A stretch of DNA of 64,000 nt from Undaria pinnatifida (taxonomy: Eukaryota; Sar; Phaeophyceae; Laminariales; Alariaceae): positions 14,589,803 through 14,653,802 of the forward strand of contig JABAKD010000029.1 of the NCBI GenBank assembly GCA_012845835.1, given 5' to 3'. Numbering within the stretch: the stretch's first letter is position 1; the number at the start of each line of letters is the position of its first letter. The translations under genes were made by a program, and so were the position numbers. This document shows positions 40,601 through 51,960 of this stretch, in pieces. The notes beneath the pieces are model-generated. The model made no database searches. It saw only the letters and a list, made by a program, of their open reading frames with translations, and was not told the DNA's origin.

Positions 40601-41089
40601 TACTTAGGAACATGCAGCAGGTTATATCCATCGGTCGTAAGCAGCTAAAATACAACATCATTGAACTTTTCCAACTTGCGCTTTCCCATTGTCGGCGACC
40701 GAAGGCGCCGAAACGAGAAACTAAGCACCCTGTGCAAGTTAATGAATCAGGCGAAATTCGAACCTCATCATAGCAACCGCCGTTACGGGTGATGCTCTGT
40801 TGAAAAACCGGAGTCAAGTTGATCAGCCACCTTTGGTAGGGTATTTAATTGAGGGAACCCGGCTAAGCTACCCTGACATAGCTTATCAACCTCTTGCGGG
40901 TTTCAGAGAGAAAAATTGACGAGCTAAACGGACGATCTAAGCATCCTTCACACAAAGCAACTCGGGGTGCTGGATTAGGTGATGGCGGTTTTGTCGAGCT
41001 TCAACGCAAGTACCTGCAAGACACGTGCACAGCTTGCACTGCTGCCCTGTGCTGGGCATGCTCGCACTATGGTAAGGACGCATTTATGC

Positions 41090-41515
41090 TTTGTTTTATC
41101 GCTGTACCATAATCAAGATATAATCAAGTGACGCATGCTACGATAGAGGTATACCGTTTTTTGGCTATTTTGTTTTGTGAATGACGGGGCCCCTCAACCT
41201 GGGCAAAATCGTCGGAAAAAAACAAATAATAGGCCATTTTTTTTCTTGAGTTTCGTTGTGTACCTAGGCCATGCGATTTTTCATCCGGTAGGTTAAGCAG
41301 TTTTACTTTTCTCCTAATCAATCAGTTTTTGGGTTAAGAACGCCTTGTATATCATGCCTAAGACATTACTAAGACATGCCTAAGACATGCCTAAGACATG
41401 CCTAAGACATGCCTAAGACATGACTAAGACATGACTAACACATGTCTTAACTTCCTAACGTGAAGGGTAGTATTAAGAAAAAAATGTGGTGCATCTCTAT
41501 CGTAGCACGCGTCAA
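41090..41515. repeat. Unclassified transposon-like repeat, copy B, with 11-bp CCTAAGACATG array
   Basis: It has the same block order as 24640-25340. At 41356-41447 the unit CCTAAGACATG (some copies ACTAAGACATG) is repeated about eight times head to tail. The element carries GGTATACCGTTTTTTGGC, which recurs in reverse complement near 29286 and 29343. Confidence 0.7.
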
Positions 41516-41806
41516 AAAAAAATGTTTCACGGGTGTACATTACCTATCTCCTCCATTATCATTCGATAGCAGCACAACGGCAACATCGTGATGCCGCTGA
41601 AATTGAGTCCCATCCGCTGCGTAGTTAGTTTGTTACGGTGGGCAATTCGACTCTAAACCTGGAAGCTATGGCCAGTGGGGGATGAAGACCCCCACGCGCC
41701 CCGTCCTCCCCTCCCCTCCGCCTGCCCCATCTTCTTTCTCCTCCTCATCGCCCCACTCATCGGCAGCATTACATAACCGGGAACCAAGGTACTACATTCA
41801 AGCAGC

Positions 41807-41936
41807 CGGGTATCGTTTGGTGTAGCGCCACATACACCATGCTCGCGTTTCTACCCGGGTTTTCCCGGGTTTCTAGACGGGTATAACCTACCAATGGGTA
41901 TACTACTCATCCTGCCGCCTCCCCAAACGATACCCG
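41807..41936. repeat. Small palindromic element with 14-bp inverted ends
   Basis: CGGGTATCGTTTGG at 41807-41820 recurs in reverse complement at 41923-41936. Inside are further CCCGGG and GGGTAT inverted bits. It has the size and form of a MITE, but a single copy and no clear target duplication. Confidence 0.55.
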
Positions 41937-44190
41937 TCGATCATATCACCTACCCTGGGAACGGGGTACTACTAGTACCATATACTCGGTTAGTCTAGTC
42001 GGGTAGCTCTACTGTATTTAGTATTTTACCCGGTACTATTCCCGTAAGGCTACTTACCCCTTCAAACAAACCCTGAAAATATGCTACATGAATGTATACG
42101 TAGTCGGCCAACTCAAAAACAACAGCTAGCAGCAGTCAGCAGCACGAAAAACGGATGATTTTTCCGTCGTTTGGTTAACCGCGAGCACTGTTGATAAGAC
42201 GCGCTACCAGCATAAAGAGTCAAACCAACGAAAACCATGGTCTAAAAGCAACAAAACCAACACTGGTCAGTACCAGTAGAAGCACCAGAGCAATAAAGTT
42301 CAGTCTCTACGAAAGAAACACGAGCAATCATGCCATGTCAACTCGTTCACAGATAGCAGTAGTTGTTGATGTTGATCTACAACTACGTTTATCAACAATT
42401 GTCACAATCTAGCCCGTGGTCCCAAAAAGACATAACAAGAACTCCGCTCAAGTGGTATGCATAGGAGAGCAAGTCAATATTTACTCATTCGGGATCCCAG
42501 GATATAACCAAATCCATGACTTCGGGTACAAACACCATTCAGGTGCTCATTATATACATCTCTTACCACCGAACAAAGGGCGCGTGATATAGCTACACAG
42601 GCTCCAGCTGGAAACACCCCCAGCGTCTGCACTGCTATTTGACCGCATGCCACAGCGTTGGTGTCTGAAGTGCTGTCAGTATCCAACACCGTCATGGCTA
42701 CAGCTATCGTACACTCTGCCTGTCGCGCTGCCGGCATCTACTGCACTGAACAACGATAAAAACGAAACAGAGAAAACAATACAGTCGTCAGAAATTCTGC
42801 CCGCATGGCTTCCCGCACACGCAGCGCAACATAAGGCGAAAACACAATTATACGGAGCGCACGGTGACACAACTCCTCCCACCCTTGGATTCCTAATTAG
42901 AGCACACCTACCACACCTACCATTCCTACCTTAACAATCACCTCTCACGCGTGTCGCCTCCTCTCGGCGACAAGACGAACACGGTTTCCATGTTCACTCA
43001 CTGACACTATTAATAGGAGGGCTGCGAGTCGGTTAGACTGCACGGCTAGGTATCATTGCTTCGGGCATCCTCCAGCCTCCAGCCCCACTCGATTCGTTCC
43101 GCGCCTCGCAGGATGTGTTGCCACCCCTTCGCAGTGGTCTCCCTCACGCTGTTTGCGTGCAAAGCAAAAACTACCTCCCTCATCCCAGTGTCTTCCCCCC
43201 TATTCTTGGTGCGTGCAAAGCTAAAATAACATCCTCCATGCCAGTGGTTTCCTCCCTCGATTAGAGTGGAAAAGTAAATAATTTCCATCAATGCGCCGTC
43301 GCCGTCGTGGTCTTGCAAACAAAAAAATCTGGTGTGGGAAGGGTTCAACCAAGCTTGACCCCGCTCGTCGACAAAATGTCTCCACCCCCCCTCGCTTTTG
43401 AATCCAGCTGAATCCCGTTAGAGCAGCTCCTTTAGAACATCACCGACGATTTTGAGGAAGAATCACTTGGAATTGGAGTAGGACAGTTTTTTACTGGGGT
43501 ATACAAGGATTAATCAATGGTGAGCGTGGTCTCTGTCCACGCGGCACCTGTGAGGTCATAGGTTTCTCTTCGGCGACGGTATCGACCTTACCTCCGCACA
43601 AACGACAACCGGACGAGGCCAAAAGGTGCTCCGGTGTTACGACATAAACCAGGACGACATAAGTCATGTCAAATCGTTCACAGACAGCACAAAAAAAAAC
43701 ATCATGAAAGTCTCATTTTCGGCCAGGTTCAAATTCGTTTCTTCGACCGACGAGTCCGCCTTGGTACGTCAGTCCAAAAGCAACGTTTTCGGCCGTTTCG
43801 GCCTGCCGAGAAATAAACGTGGAAAAAAATGGAGTCGAAAATGCTCTTTTTCGACTCTGCCTGGTATGAGAAAGCTCGATTTTTTTTTTGAACCACGGAT
43901 CCGAGCGTAGAAATACTGGCCTTAGGACCAACCCCAGTCTTTTTTTAATCACAAAAATAGAAATGCTTGGGACGTCAAGTGCTTCTCGAATCAGAGCGAA
44001 ATACAGTGATGTACTTATTTTAAGACTACCCGGTGACAAGCCAATAAACCTGGTCTTATCTCTGCTTTCTCTTTAAAACCGTGGTGGCCTTAATCCGAGG
44101 TACGACCGACAACAGTCTTTGATCGGGGGAAGATATCTCTGTACGGCAAAATTAAAGGGCGCTCGTGGGCTGGGCGGTCTTGGGTTAAGG
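41937..44190. other. Intergenic, no gene recognised
   Basis: A three-copy repeat of about 56-60 bp (GTGCGTGCAAAGC followed by ATCCTCCATGCCAGT-type sequence) lies at 43120-43295. The short frames match no family I know. A tract at 44034-44110 (GACAAGCC..TGGTC.TATCTCT..TT) has a relative at 44645-44710. Confidence 0.5.
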
Positions 44191-44197
44191 GGTCGCC

Positions 44198-44275
44198 GGT
44201 CGCCCCGGTGATCTAGTGGTTACCCTCGAATACTACTGGCGTTGGTCCTTGAGTTCGATTCCCACCGTGTGGTGA
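44198..44275 (+). mobile_element. tRNA-like SINE head, second type
   Basis: GGTCGCCCCGGTGATCTAGT continues into GGTTACCC, with a good A box (TCTAGTGGTTA) and, 30 bases later, a good B box (GAGTTCGATTCC at 44251-44262). The first thirteen bases are the same as the head of the SINE at 27875, but the rest differs and is closer to a real tRNA. No cloverleaf with a closed acceptor stem is evident, so I call a SINE head and not a tRNA gene. Confidence 0.6.
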
Positions 44276-44735
44276 CATTTTGAATTTATTTGCAACATTG
44301 CCAAAAAAGGATCACCTGCTGAGAGCGCCTAGCAGCGTGGGTACGCACAATTTGTTTTCGACGCGAGTCGACGAGGGAAGAAAATGCCGAATTCTTCTCG
44401 CCATAAAAGTTAAGGCACGTACCGTAATGGGGAGAGGGGAGGAGGGCCCTCTATTTGACCCCGGATCTGAGTTACTACTGGGAGGGAGCGCGAGAGTATG
44501 ATAGTGCGAGGATAATAAATGGGATGAAGTGAAAAAAAAAGTGCAGAGGGGTCTTGTATAACGTGCACAGGCGTTACTTTCCCGACTTAAAACCGGGTTT
44601 GGGGATAAGGCGCAATTTGGTCTTATCTGTTTTTTTTTTCTTGTGACAAGCCGATTTTTCTGGTCCTATCTCTTCTATGGTCTCAAACCGGATGGTCTTA
44701 AAATAGATGGGTACACGACGACGATTACAGCTTAG

Positions 44736-44822
44736 TGTGATAAGGCTTAGTTCGGGCATAGGCAATTGGTTAACCTTTTGCAAGTGGTCAAACGGACTAA
44801 TACCCCATCAACACCCTTAACA
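44736..44822 (+). mobile_element. Solo LTR of the TRIM family
   Basis: TGTGATAAGGCTTAGTTCGG through GCAAGTGGTCAAACGGACTA to CCCTTAACA matches both LTRs of the TRIM at 27375-27773. No internal region or second LTR follows and no target duplication was found. Confidence 0.75.
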
Positions 44823-46490
44823 GCGGGCTTAATTCCTCAACATTAGACCACTCGAATCAGCCCGGGCTGCTGGGGTAAAGGATGTGTCCAAGGGGCTATA
44901 CGGCACGCGCGCAGCATAGCGATAATCATGCTGGTGCACGCTCTTCCTGATAATAATCGCTTGGGTTGGCTTGGGGATACAGATAACATCGCCCCGGAGA
45001 CTTGATGCGGTCCATGTCGATGGGCAGAAGGCCGGGTCAGTGACCAAAATTCTACCACCGGCACTGTTGTGCCCGAGTTTTTTTATGGTGTTGCATTGTA
45101 GTAGAGGTTGCTGCACATTTTGACCATGTACCAGGCGTTAATAGTTTATTCTGTCGTTTGCGGTACAAACAACCAGTATTCTACGTTGTTTGTTCATGGA
45201 AATACGGCCGCCCATCCTGCCTCCGACAATACCAGAATGTCAACACGTCACCACACCTCATCTTTCGTCCACCGCCGCCGAAAAACAATTCTATCATAAA
45301 GGGCAAGCATGGCGACTAAACTACAGAGTAGTCGTCGATACAGTGGAGTTTAGGCAATTTCGAACAGTCAAGCCACATTTTTTCAACAATATTTTTACAA
45401 GGCCTATATCTTTCAGGAGGAATACATACAGAACACGCGCGAACGGCCTACCATGAAACTTGTGGAACTGAGTATCAACAACCACATCGTAGATGTAATT
45501 CAAACACACACCATATATATTGCAAACTGAACATAGTACAAGCAGACCCAATGAATGTGTCTGACGTATCACGCAGCTTGCAAAGTTGAGTTTCGACCAC
45601 CCATCGGTCGTACTCACAGATGACGTATTAACAACCATATCGTAGGTTTAATTCACAAACACCATATATATCATAAATATTAATAGATATAAACTCGCCT
45701 GGCGCGGTCGGTCGCTAGCCGAGCCCTTCCCCGGACTTTTCGCTGGCGAGCGCCCGTGAGTGGTAAGCACCAGGGACTTTTCGTGGAAGCAGCTGTTAGC
45801 TTCTAACTTTTAGGGAGTAGCTTTCAGAACTGTCCGTTCGTTAGACCACAAGAAGTGAAGATGGTGACGTCAGTTTAGCGCGTCAGCAAGCAGTTAGGCT
45901 AGGTCGTCAACGATATTTTTTTTCAGCCATAACAGCTTGCCACACATCAAAAGAAGGGGGAAAGCTGTAGTTGCTCTGGTCTGCTTGCCTCTGCTGCCGC
46001 TGTTGTTGCTACTACTGTTGCCCTGCTGGTACACGACTCTCAGTAGCAGCTGACCGTTGCTTGGCTGTAGCTGATCACTGGTTGGCCGTTATGCGGGGTG
46101 TGCGACTGTGTTTACTCTGTGTTCCATGCTTACTGAGATACCTTCGAACAACGCCAGACAACATACCAGGAAGAAAAAATCATGGGGGAACGCGGGACGG
46201 TCCTGCTCTGGTCGTTTCTTCCCTGTCTGCTTACCTGCTGCTGCTTAATACAAACTACTGCAGCTGCTCTTCCACTGCCGCCGCTGTTCTAGGCTCTTTC
46301 AGCGTTTGGGCCAGTATTCTCGCTCAAAATCTCCTGTGATTAGGCGTTGCGTAGTCTATTCTGGACGGGCCAAGGGAAACTAGGCAGGGGTACTCGACAA
46401 CACGAGAAAGCGACACCGCACTCATCATGTCAGAATTAGCACCTAACAAGCAGGGGCTGGATTTCTGCCTACGTAAGTATGATATTTTTC
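44823..46490. other. Intergenic with dispersed repeat pieces
   Basis: A copy of the GCAGCTTGCAAAG / GACGT repeat lies near 45570-45635. An imperfect duplication (CAACCACATCGTAGATGTAA and CAACCATATCGTAGGTTTAA) lies at 45479-45500 and 45630-45650. The frame at 45971-46339 is rich in Cys and Leu and matches no family. Confidence 0.5.
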
Positions 46491-46494
46491 GTAC

Positions 46495-47440
46495 TTTTGG
46501 TACGTACGCGGTCTCCTGCACTGCTTGTTTTTTGCGTGGAAGTTCATGAAAGCTTTCGTAGAAGTTTCCGCCGCTTCCATGGAAGCTTTCATAGCTTCCA
46601 AGAAAGCTTCCATAGCTTCCGTGAAAGCTTTCGTGGAAGCTTCTGTGGAAGCTTTTGTGGAAATGGAAGCTTTCGTAAAACCTTCCGAGAAAGCTTCCGT
46701 GGAAGTGACTTCCGTGGCACCTTCCACTACTTCCATGGAAGCTTCTGTGGACGCTTTCGTGGAAGCTACTTCCATGGAAGCTTTCGCGAAAGCTTCCATG
46801 GAAGCAATCTTGATCTTCCGTGAAAGATTCCGTGGAAGTGACTTCCGCGGCATCTTCCACTGCTTCCCCATGGAAGCTTCTGTGGAAACTTTCGTGGAAT
46901 CTACTTTCATGGAAGCTTTCATGGAAGTAGTGGAAGATGCCGCGGAAGTAACTTCCACAGAAGCTTCCACGGAAGCTTCCACGAAAGCTTCCACGGAAGC
47001 TTCTACGAAAGCTTCCACGAAAGCTTCCACGGAAGCTTCCACGAAAGCTTTCACGGAAGCTTCCACGAAAGCTTCCACGGAAGTGCTTCCACGGAAGTGC
47101 TTCCACGACCGCTTCCACGGATTCGAAAGCTTCCACGAAAGCACTTCCACGGATTTTTAGGTTTTAGTTCCATGGAAGCAAGCGGCAGCTTCCACGGAAG
47201 GTCGGAAGCTCAGCGGCTTCCACGAAAGCTTCTTCTACGAAAGCTTTTCGTGAAAGCTTTCGAAGTAGCTTCCACGAAAAGTTGGAAGCTTCCACGCTTC
47301 CACAGCTTCCATGAAAGCTTCCATGGAAGCGGTGAAAGCTTTCGTGGAAGCCGTGGAAGCTTCCATGGGAGCGATGGAAGCTTCGGAAGCTTTCATGAAC
47401 TTCACCTAAAATGCAGATAGTGCAGGTGGCCCTACGTAGG
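46495..47440. mobile_element. Foldback-like element of 12-bp palindromic units
   Basis: About 850 bp of 12-bp units such as GRAAGCTTCCAC and its complement GTGGAAGCTTYC are bounded by inverted flanks. GAAGTTCATGAAAGCTT at 46539-46555 is the exact reverse complement of 47387-47403, followed outward on each side by related GTGCAGG and CTACGTA blocks. Units point mostly one way before about 46900 and the other way after. A longer motif (GTGGAAGTGACTTCCGCGGC) near 46834 recurs inverted near 46930-46960. Inverted arms made of short direct repeats are the hallmark of foldback transposons. The 200-270 codon frames on both strands are products of the 12-bp period. Confidence 0.75.
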
Positions 47441-47635
47441 ACTGGAAAAATGCTTTGTTTGACTGGTTCTTCCATAAAACACAGGAGGATTGTTTGCTCC
47501 TGCTTGCTCCTGCTGATGATTTTTCACTGTCTCGTTATTTTTCGTGCTTTTTTCTCCGCCACAATTTGAAGTGTATGCGCTACGGCTTTCTCTGCAACAG
47601 CTGAGATTTTAGATATATATATATATATATATATT

Positions 47636-47735
47636 TCCACACACTTTTATTTTCCAGCTTCTGGACAAGCCGTAGTCACAGGTGTCGTCCCTTTCCCCCC
47701 CCCGGTTCTTGCCTTTAATTTTTATCGCTATATAG
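47636..47735 (-). mobile_element. tRNA-derived SINE, truncated copy
   Basis: It contains the tail-proximal third of the SINE at 27875 in reverse (CAGCTTCTGGACAAGCCG, GTGTCGTCCCTTTCCCCC, TTTTTATCGC) and lacks the tRNA-like head. It follows a TA microsatellite at 47614-47632. Confidence 0.75.
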
Positions 47736-48399
47736 GCGGGCAAGGTGCATTTGTTTTTTTAGTATGTGTCAGACCTATCAACCTTCACCTATTCAAAATT
47801 TTCATGACCACTCGCAACTACATCAATTTATGTCTGGCTCAAACCTCTGCGGCAGCCTGCAGAGAGAGCAGAGTGCAACGTGCAGAAAAGCACTATAGTA
47901 GTGCTCCTGCCCCCTCGTGTGGCACCACCTGAAGGCCCCTGCGCAGAGCTCTGCCCCCCATGGTCGGTCAGTATGCCTCTCGGGTGTACTGATCCCGGAA
48001 TCTGGTTCGATTTGTGTTTATTGGTTGACCTCGCTCGTGCCAGATGCATCGCAGCAGCCGGCAGCCTGTCAGTGCACTTATGACTACTGACTGGTAGATT
48101 GTGGCCTCGAGCAAAACCTAACCTCGGCCGACTCTGACGGTACTCGTCGGGGCGAAGCTCTTCCGAGGATCAAATACACACGGCCTCGGCTCGCTCTGCT
48201 GCCTCTGCTGTCTCTGCCTCGGATGCTTGTGTTGTGTCTGTTACAGCTCTGCTGCGTTGTCGCTGTTTTCTACACCTACGCACGATCCACATGTATGTAT
48301 GTTGTGATCGCTTCGTTTGTTGTTCCGATGTGTTTTTTGTGCTTTCCACAAGAAAAGCTGCTTGAAAAAAACAAGGCTTATCACGGTATCTGATAATCG

Positions 48400-48760
48400 A
48401 GACGGGACGAGGCGAGACTGTTTTGACTTGTTTGGCCGGAAATGTTTCCAAGACGGGACGGGACGGGACGGCAAAATGACTACCAAACAGGTTGTCGAGC
48501 CGGGACGGGATGGGACAGTGGGTGTACATTTTCTCAAAGGGACGGGGCGGTAAATTTCAACTGGGTAGATTTTCACGACGGGACGAGACGATAAAATTAA
48601 GCGGGATTTTTTTCCACGACGGGACGGGACCGTAAATATATATTTTCGCGACGGTAAGGGACAGTCAACGCATTTTTTGACAACGGGACGGGACGGTAAA
48701 TATATTTTTTCACGATGGGACGGTAAATGCATTTCTTCACGACGGGACCGGACGGAATGG
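48400..48760. repeat. GACGGGACGGGACGG minisatellite
   Basis: Seven to nine degenerate units of about 40-50 bp share CACGACGGGACGGGACGGTA followed by AATATATTTTTT. The Pro/Ser/Arg-rich minus-strand frame comes from the repeat. Confidence 0.85.
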
Positions 48761-48820
48761 ACGTACCATGGGACCTCTTTTACCTGTCCCAAACGTGAGT
48801 TGTATACTATACAATGTATG

Positions 48821-48825
<5 letters not shown>

Positions 48826-48868
<43 letters not shown>

Positions 48869-48870
48869 CA
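48826..48870. repeat. (AGT)n microsatellite
   Basis: About fifteen AGT triplets. It follows the GACGGG minisatellite by about 65 bp. Confidence 0.95.
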
Positions 48871-49092
48871 GTAGTGGTAGTGCGGCGTTGGATCATTGGA
48901 TCAAAACAGTTGTTGTTCCAGAGGAACAAACGCAAAAAAACACTCGTACGGATCGTACGTATGCCTTTAGAAATTCATCTTGAAATTGGTATCCCCATGA
49001 TAAATTGCGCCGGCAAGGCGAAATCACACCATATTACGCTACGAACTCGTATTATATACACCATACTCTTATAATAGAGAGCAAAAATCTCA

Positions 49093-49254
49093 TCATGCGT
49101 CCTCAACAGAAATAACCTCGCCAGCCGCAGCGTTTTGGGCAGCGACGGATGCGGCAGCCTCCGCGTCGCAGCTAGCGTTCAACGCCGCTACATCCTCGAG
49201 AACCTTCGCTAGCCGGGCGATCAAGTGCGAGTTGAGCTGGAAAAGCGGCATCAT
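49093..49254 (-). CDS. Possible 53-codon open frame, Ala-rich, unidentified
   Basis: ATG at 49252-49254 and TGA at 49093-49095. The peptide starts MMPLFQLNSHLIARLAKVLE and continues with a helical Ala/Asp/Glu-rich part ending GEVISVEDA. Composition looks coding-like (balanced residues, amphipathic helix), unlike the neighbouring frames. A second coding-like piece on the same strand, 49329-49523 (PDFDVLLNAWKVQAMDGVDA), is in another frame and could be an earlier exon or the other half of a broken gene. I do not recognise the family; a transposon ORF remnant is possible. Confidence 0.3.
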   Translation of the reverse strand: MMPLFQLNSHLIARLAKVLEDVAALNASCDAEAAASVAAQNAAAGEVISVEDA

Positions 49255-49954
49255 AGTCTCGATTTATTTTGTGAGGCCCGAGGAAGGTGTGCATTTGGCT
49301 AACGACTGCCGGAAGAGCAGAGAAGTTATCATTTCTGCTTGACAATTAGTTGGTGGTGGTGTCGATCCCTAGGTACACAGTCGAGCCAACAGTCCGACAT
49401 GTGGCTAGCGCGCCGCCACCACGATCTTCCCGTTTTGGCGTCTACTCCATCCATCGCCTGTACCTTCCACGCGTTGAGTAGTACATCGAAATCAGGCGAA
49501 TTCGCCGCAACGGGCGTGTTCATGTACTTTTCATATTTTCATATTTTCGTATTTCGGTACTTTGTAGATTCGTATAATAATATCTATAGACTATATAAAA
49601 TTATTCGTGTTTTGAGAGGACAGGAAATGGCCAGGAGTTTTTTTTTTCGTGTTCGGCCTCAGTAGTATGGGATTCTCGAAACCAGAATTTCTCGGTCAAA
49701 TCGCTTCGTTCGAGCGGCGTCTTCGAGGGATGGCTCCAACGCCCCGCACCCTGCCTTATCCGTTTCGCACCTCGACGTGCACGCGGATGGTGGCTGAGGG
49801 ATGCAAGCGAGAAGTGGCCAAAAAAAAGTATTTTGGGCGGTATACAATCGAGCTATTGTTCGGATCTTGACATATATATGCAGAGCTTGAACAAAAAAAC
49901 CCACCTCAAGTATAAATACCAATACTTACCATTATAGTGGACAAAGAATAAGAC

Positions 49955-50060
49955 CCCTCCCAATAAAAACTCACTCATACAGTATATTACGAGTACCAAC
50001 AACGCAGCTTGCAAAGATGAGTATTGACCTGAAATTCGTCAAACTCACGGCTGACGTCCT
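49955..50060 (+). repeat. Exon-like repeat encoding MSIDLKFVKLTADVLEN
   Basis: GTATATTACGAGTACCAACA then ACGCAGCTTGCAAAG and ATG precede 17 codons that match the copies at 4955, 60380 and 60590. The frame stops shortly after. See the entry at 60370-60690. Confidence 0.7.
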
Positions 50061-51960
50061 TGAAAATTAGTTGTAAAAAAAAAAAAACATGGGAAAATAT
50101 TTCAAAAATCCTCTTTTTCCCGAAAACGCTTTTCAGGGCTTCATCTACAAGCAGTTGCATCATAAATGCATCCCGAGGTTTCATGCTCGAGCGTTTTGTA
50201 CGAGTACCGAGCACACGTGCACGCGCATGTGCGAGTACGAGCATACTCAAGCACTGTCTGGCAGTTTCATCAGCCGTGCAGCGCTGCCGTGCCGGGCGTG
50301 TTTGTGTTGTGTGTTGTCGGTTCTTTCTACCCCACGAGATATTAATTAGAACGCCCAGTCAGCGTTCATCCCGACTCTTCATCGAAGAGAGATACAAATT
50401 ATGTGGTCACAAAACTGAACAAAGAAACCAAAAACAAATAATATCGCAAGCAACACAGCAGTAGACAGGAAAAGAAATGTCGGCGTACCGGGATTGAGGT
50501 ATTTATACGACAAAAACAAATGACAAGCCTAAAGAAGAAAGCAGAATAAAACAAACAGAAGGAGGACTCCTGGAACGGGACATAAACCGACAATGCCGCG
50601 AAAGACTCAAGGAAACAAGACGAAACAAATGAGCCCTCTTTCTCGTGGATGTCCTCTCTTTCATGTATCGCGTGGAGGCTCTAGAAGAGGCAGAGAGAAC
50701 GAAAGAGATAAATGAGGCCACACGCAAGCAAGGGAATTCCGTAGTAGTTTGAAAAATAGTTTCTTGGTGCCTTTTGATTGTTTTCCAAATCTTGACAAAC
50801 CCTGGATCTTGGATTTTTAATGTAACACGTATAGACTAGACTATACCCCCATAATACGACCATTCACGAGCCAACATGGAATCACTTTTCGACATTGGCA
50901 TCTTATTTTTTATACAGCATACTGCTGTAGTACTGCTGCTGTACGTACTGTACTGTCGTAATGCATTTATTGGTTGAACAATTGATACAGTCTAAAGAGC
51001 TTAACCTTGATTAGTTGGTGCACGCCTCGACGTGAGTGGGGCTTCCTCCCCGAGAGGCAGTCGTGATGATAACAAAGATACGGCCTGGGCTTTGATGACA
51101 CGATACTGCCCGTGCGTGTATATGAGAGGGTGGAGCGTGACGACCGGTACGGCTTACCCTTGTGTGGTTTATGTGTGGAGTCTTCGACGACAGGTACTGA
51201 GCTTCTTCTGTGTGGGTGTGTGCGTTCGAGAGTCCGCGATAGTGCGGCTCCGTGTATTATATATTGTGCTCTCCCCACCTACTTCATAGGGGCACTGTAG
51301 TCTAGTGGTACTCCGAGTGGGGGATGCATGGTTGGTCGGTGTTGGGAAGCGTGCTCCTCATGGGTTCCGGTGCCCTTGTTTGGTCTCTCCTCATGGCTCG
51401 CTGGATGGGCTCAAAATCTTATATATTATTTCCTCTGACATTGAACTCTAAAAGACAGACAAAACAGGCCTAGGCACACGGCGGTAGTGCATGGCAGAGC
51501 AGGTAGTAGAGCAGGTAGAGCAGGTAGTGAGATGTGGGGCGTCCTGCTTGTCCCATCATCGTCACCTACGACATTATCGCCCATCTATGATGACCTTGAC
51601 GTGAATGTGGCATCTAATGTCACGTGGTTTCACCTCAACCATGACATGGTTTCACGTCGAATCTGTAAACTATCTTTCTACGGAGGGAACTCCATTACAT
51701 TAGCCCACCCTGAATAGTCGCAGATGCAGAACACCGCCTGGTTACACAGAACACGCCATACAGCGAGCGTAATTCAAACAAAGATCATTTATTTATTTTG
51801 TCTCTTGTGCGCATCGGTCGTTTCTTTGTGCGGATTGCCCAAGAGGTTGACAGCCTTTGCTCGAAAGCTGTCGAACAGCGCCAAACATGTAAAGCGGTTC
51901 ATCTACCACACAAGATGCGTTCTCGCGTGGAAGGGTTTTAGGAAGGCGGCAGCAATTTGA
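50061..51960. other. Intergenic, with a tRNA-like stretch at 51291-51375
   Basis: Most of it holds nothing I recognise. At about 51291, GGGGCACTGTAGTCTAGTGG then TAC has an A-box-like stretch, and a GGGTTCCGGTGCCC end can pair with GGGGCAC. It lacks a proper T loop (no GTTCRA), so it is at best a decayed tRNA or SINE head. Confidence 0.4.

Noticed and set aside
44198-44275. True tRNA gene
   Set aside because: Good A and B boxes, but the 5' and 3' ends do not form an acceptor stem, and the first bases match the SINE head.
46324-47160. Open frames of 210-270 codons with Ser/Phe/His/Gly or Ala/Ser/Glu repeats on both strands
   Set aside because: The 12-bp unit of the foldback-like element has a length divisible by three and keeps all frames open. 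No conserved protein.
48241-48792. 183-codon Pro/Ser/Arg-rich frame
   Set aside because: It follows the GACGGG minisatellite.
51291-51380. Possible tRNA gene (A-box-like TCTAGTGGTAC, closable acceptor stem)
   Set aside because: No T loop with GTTCRA and no clear anticodon arm, and the length is about 88 bases. At best a decayed tRNA or SINE head.
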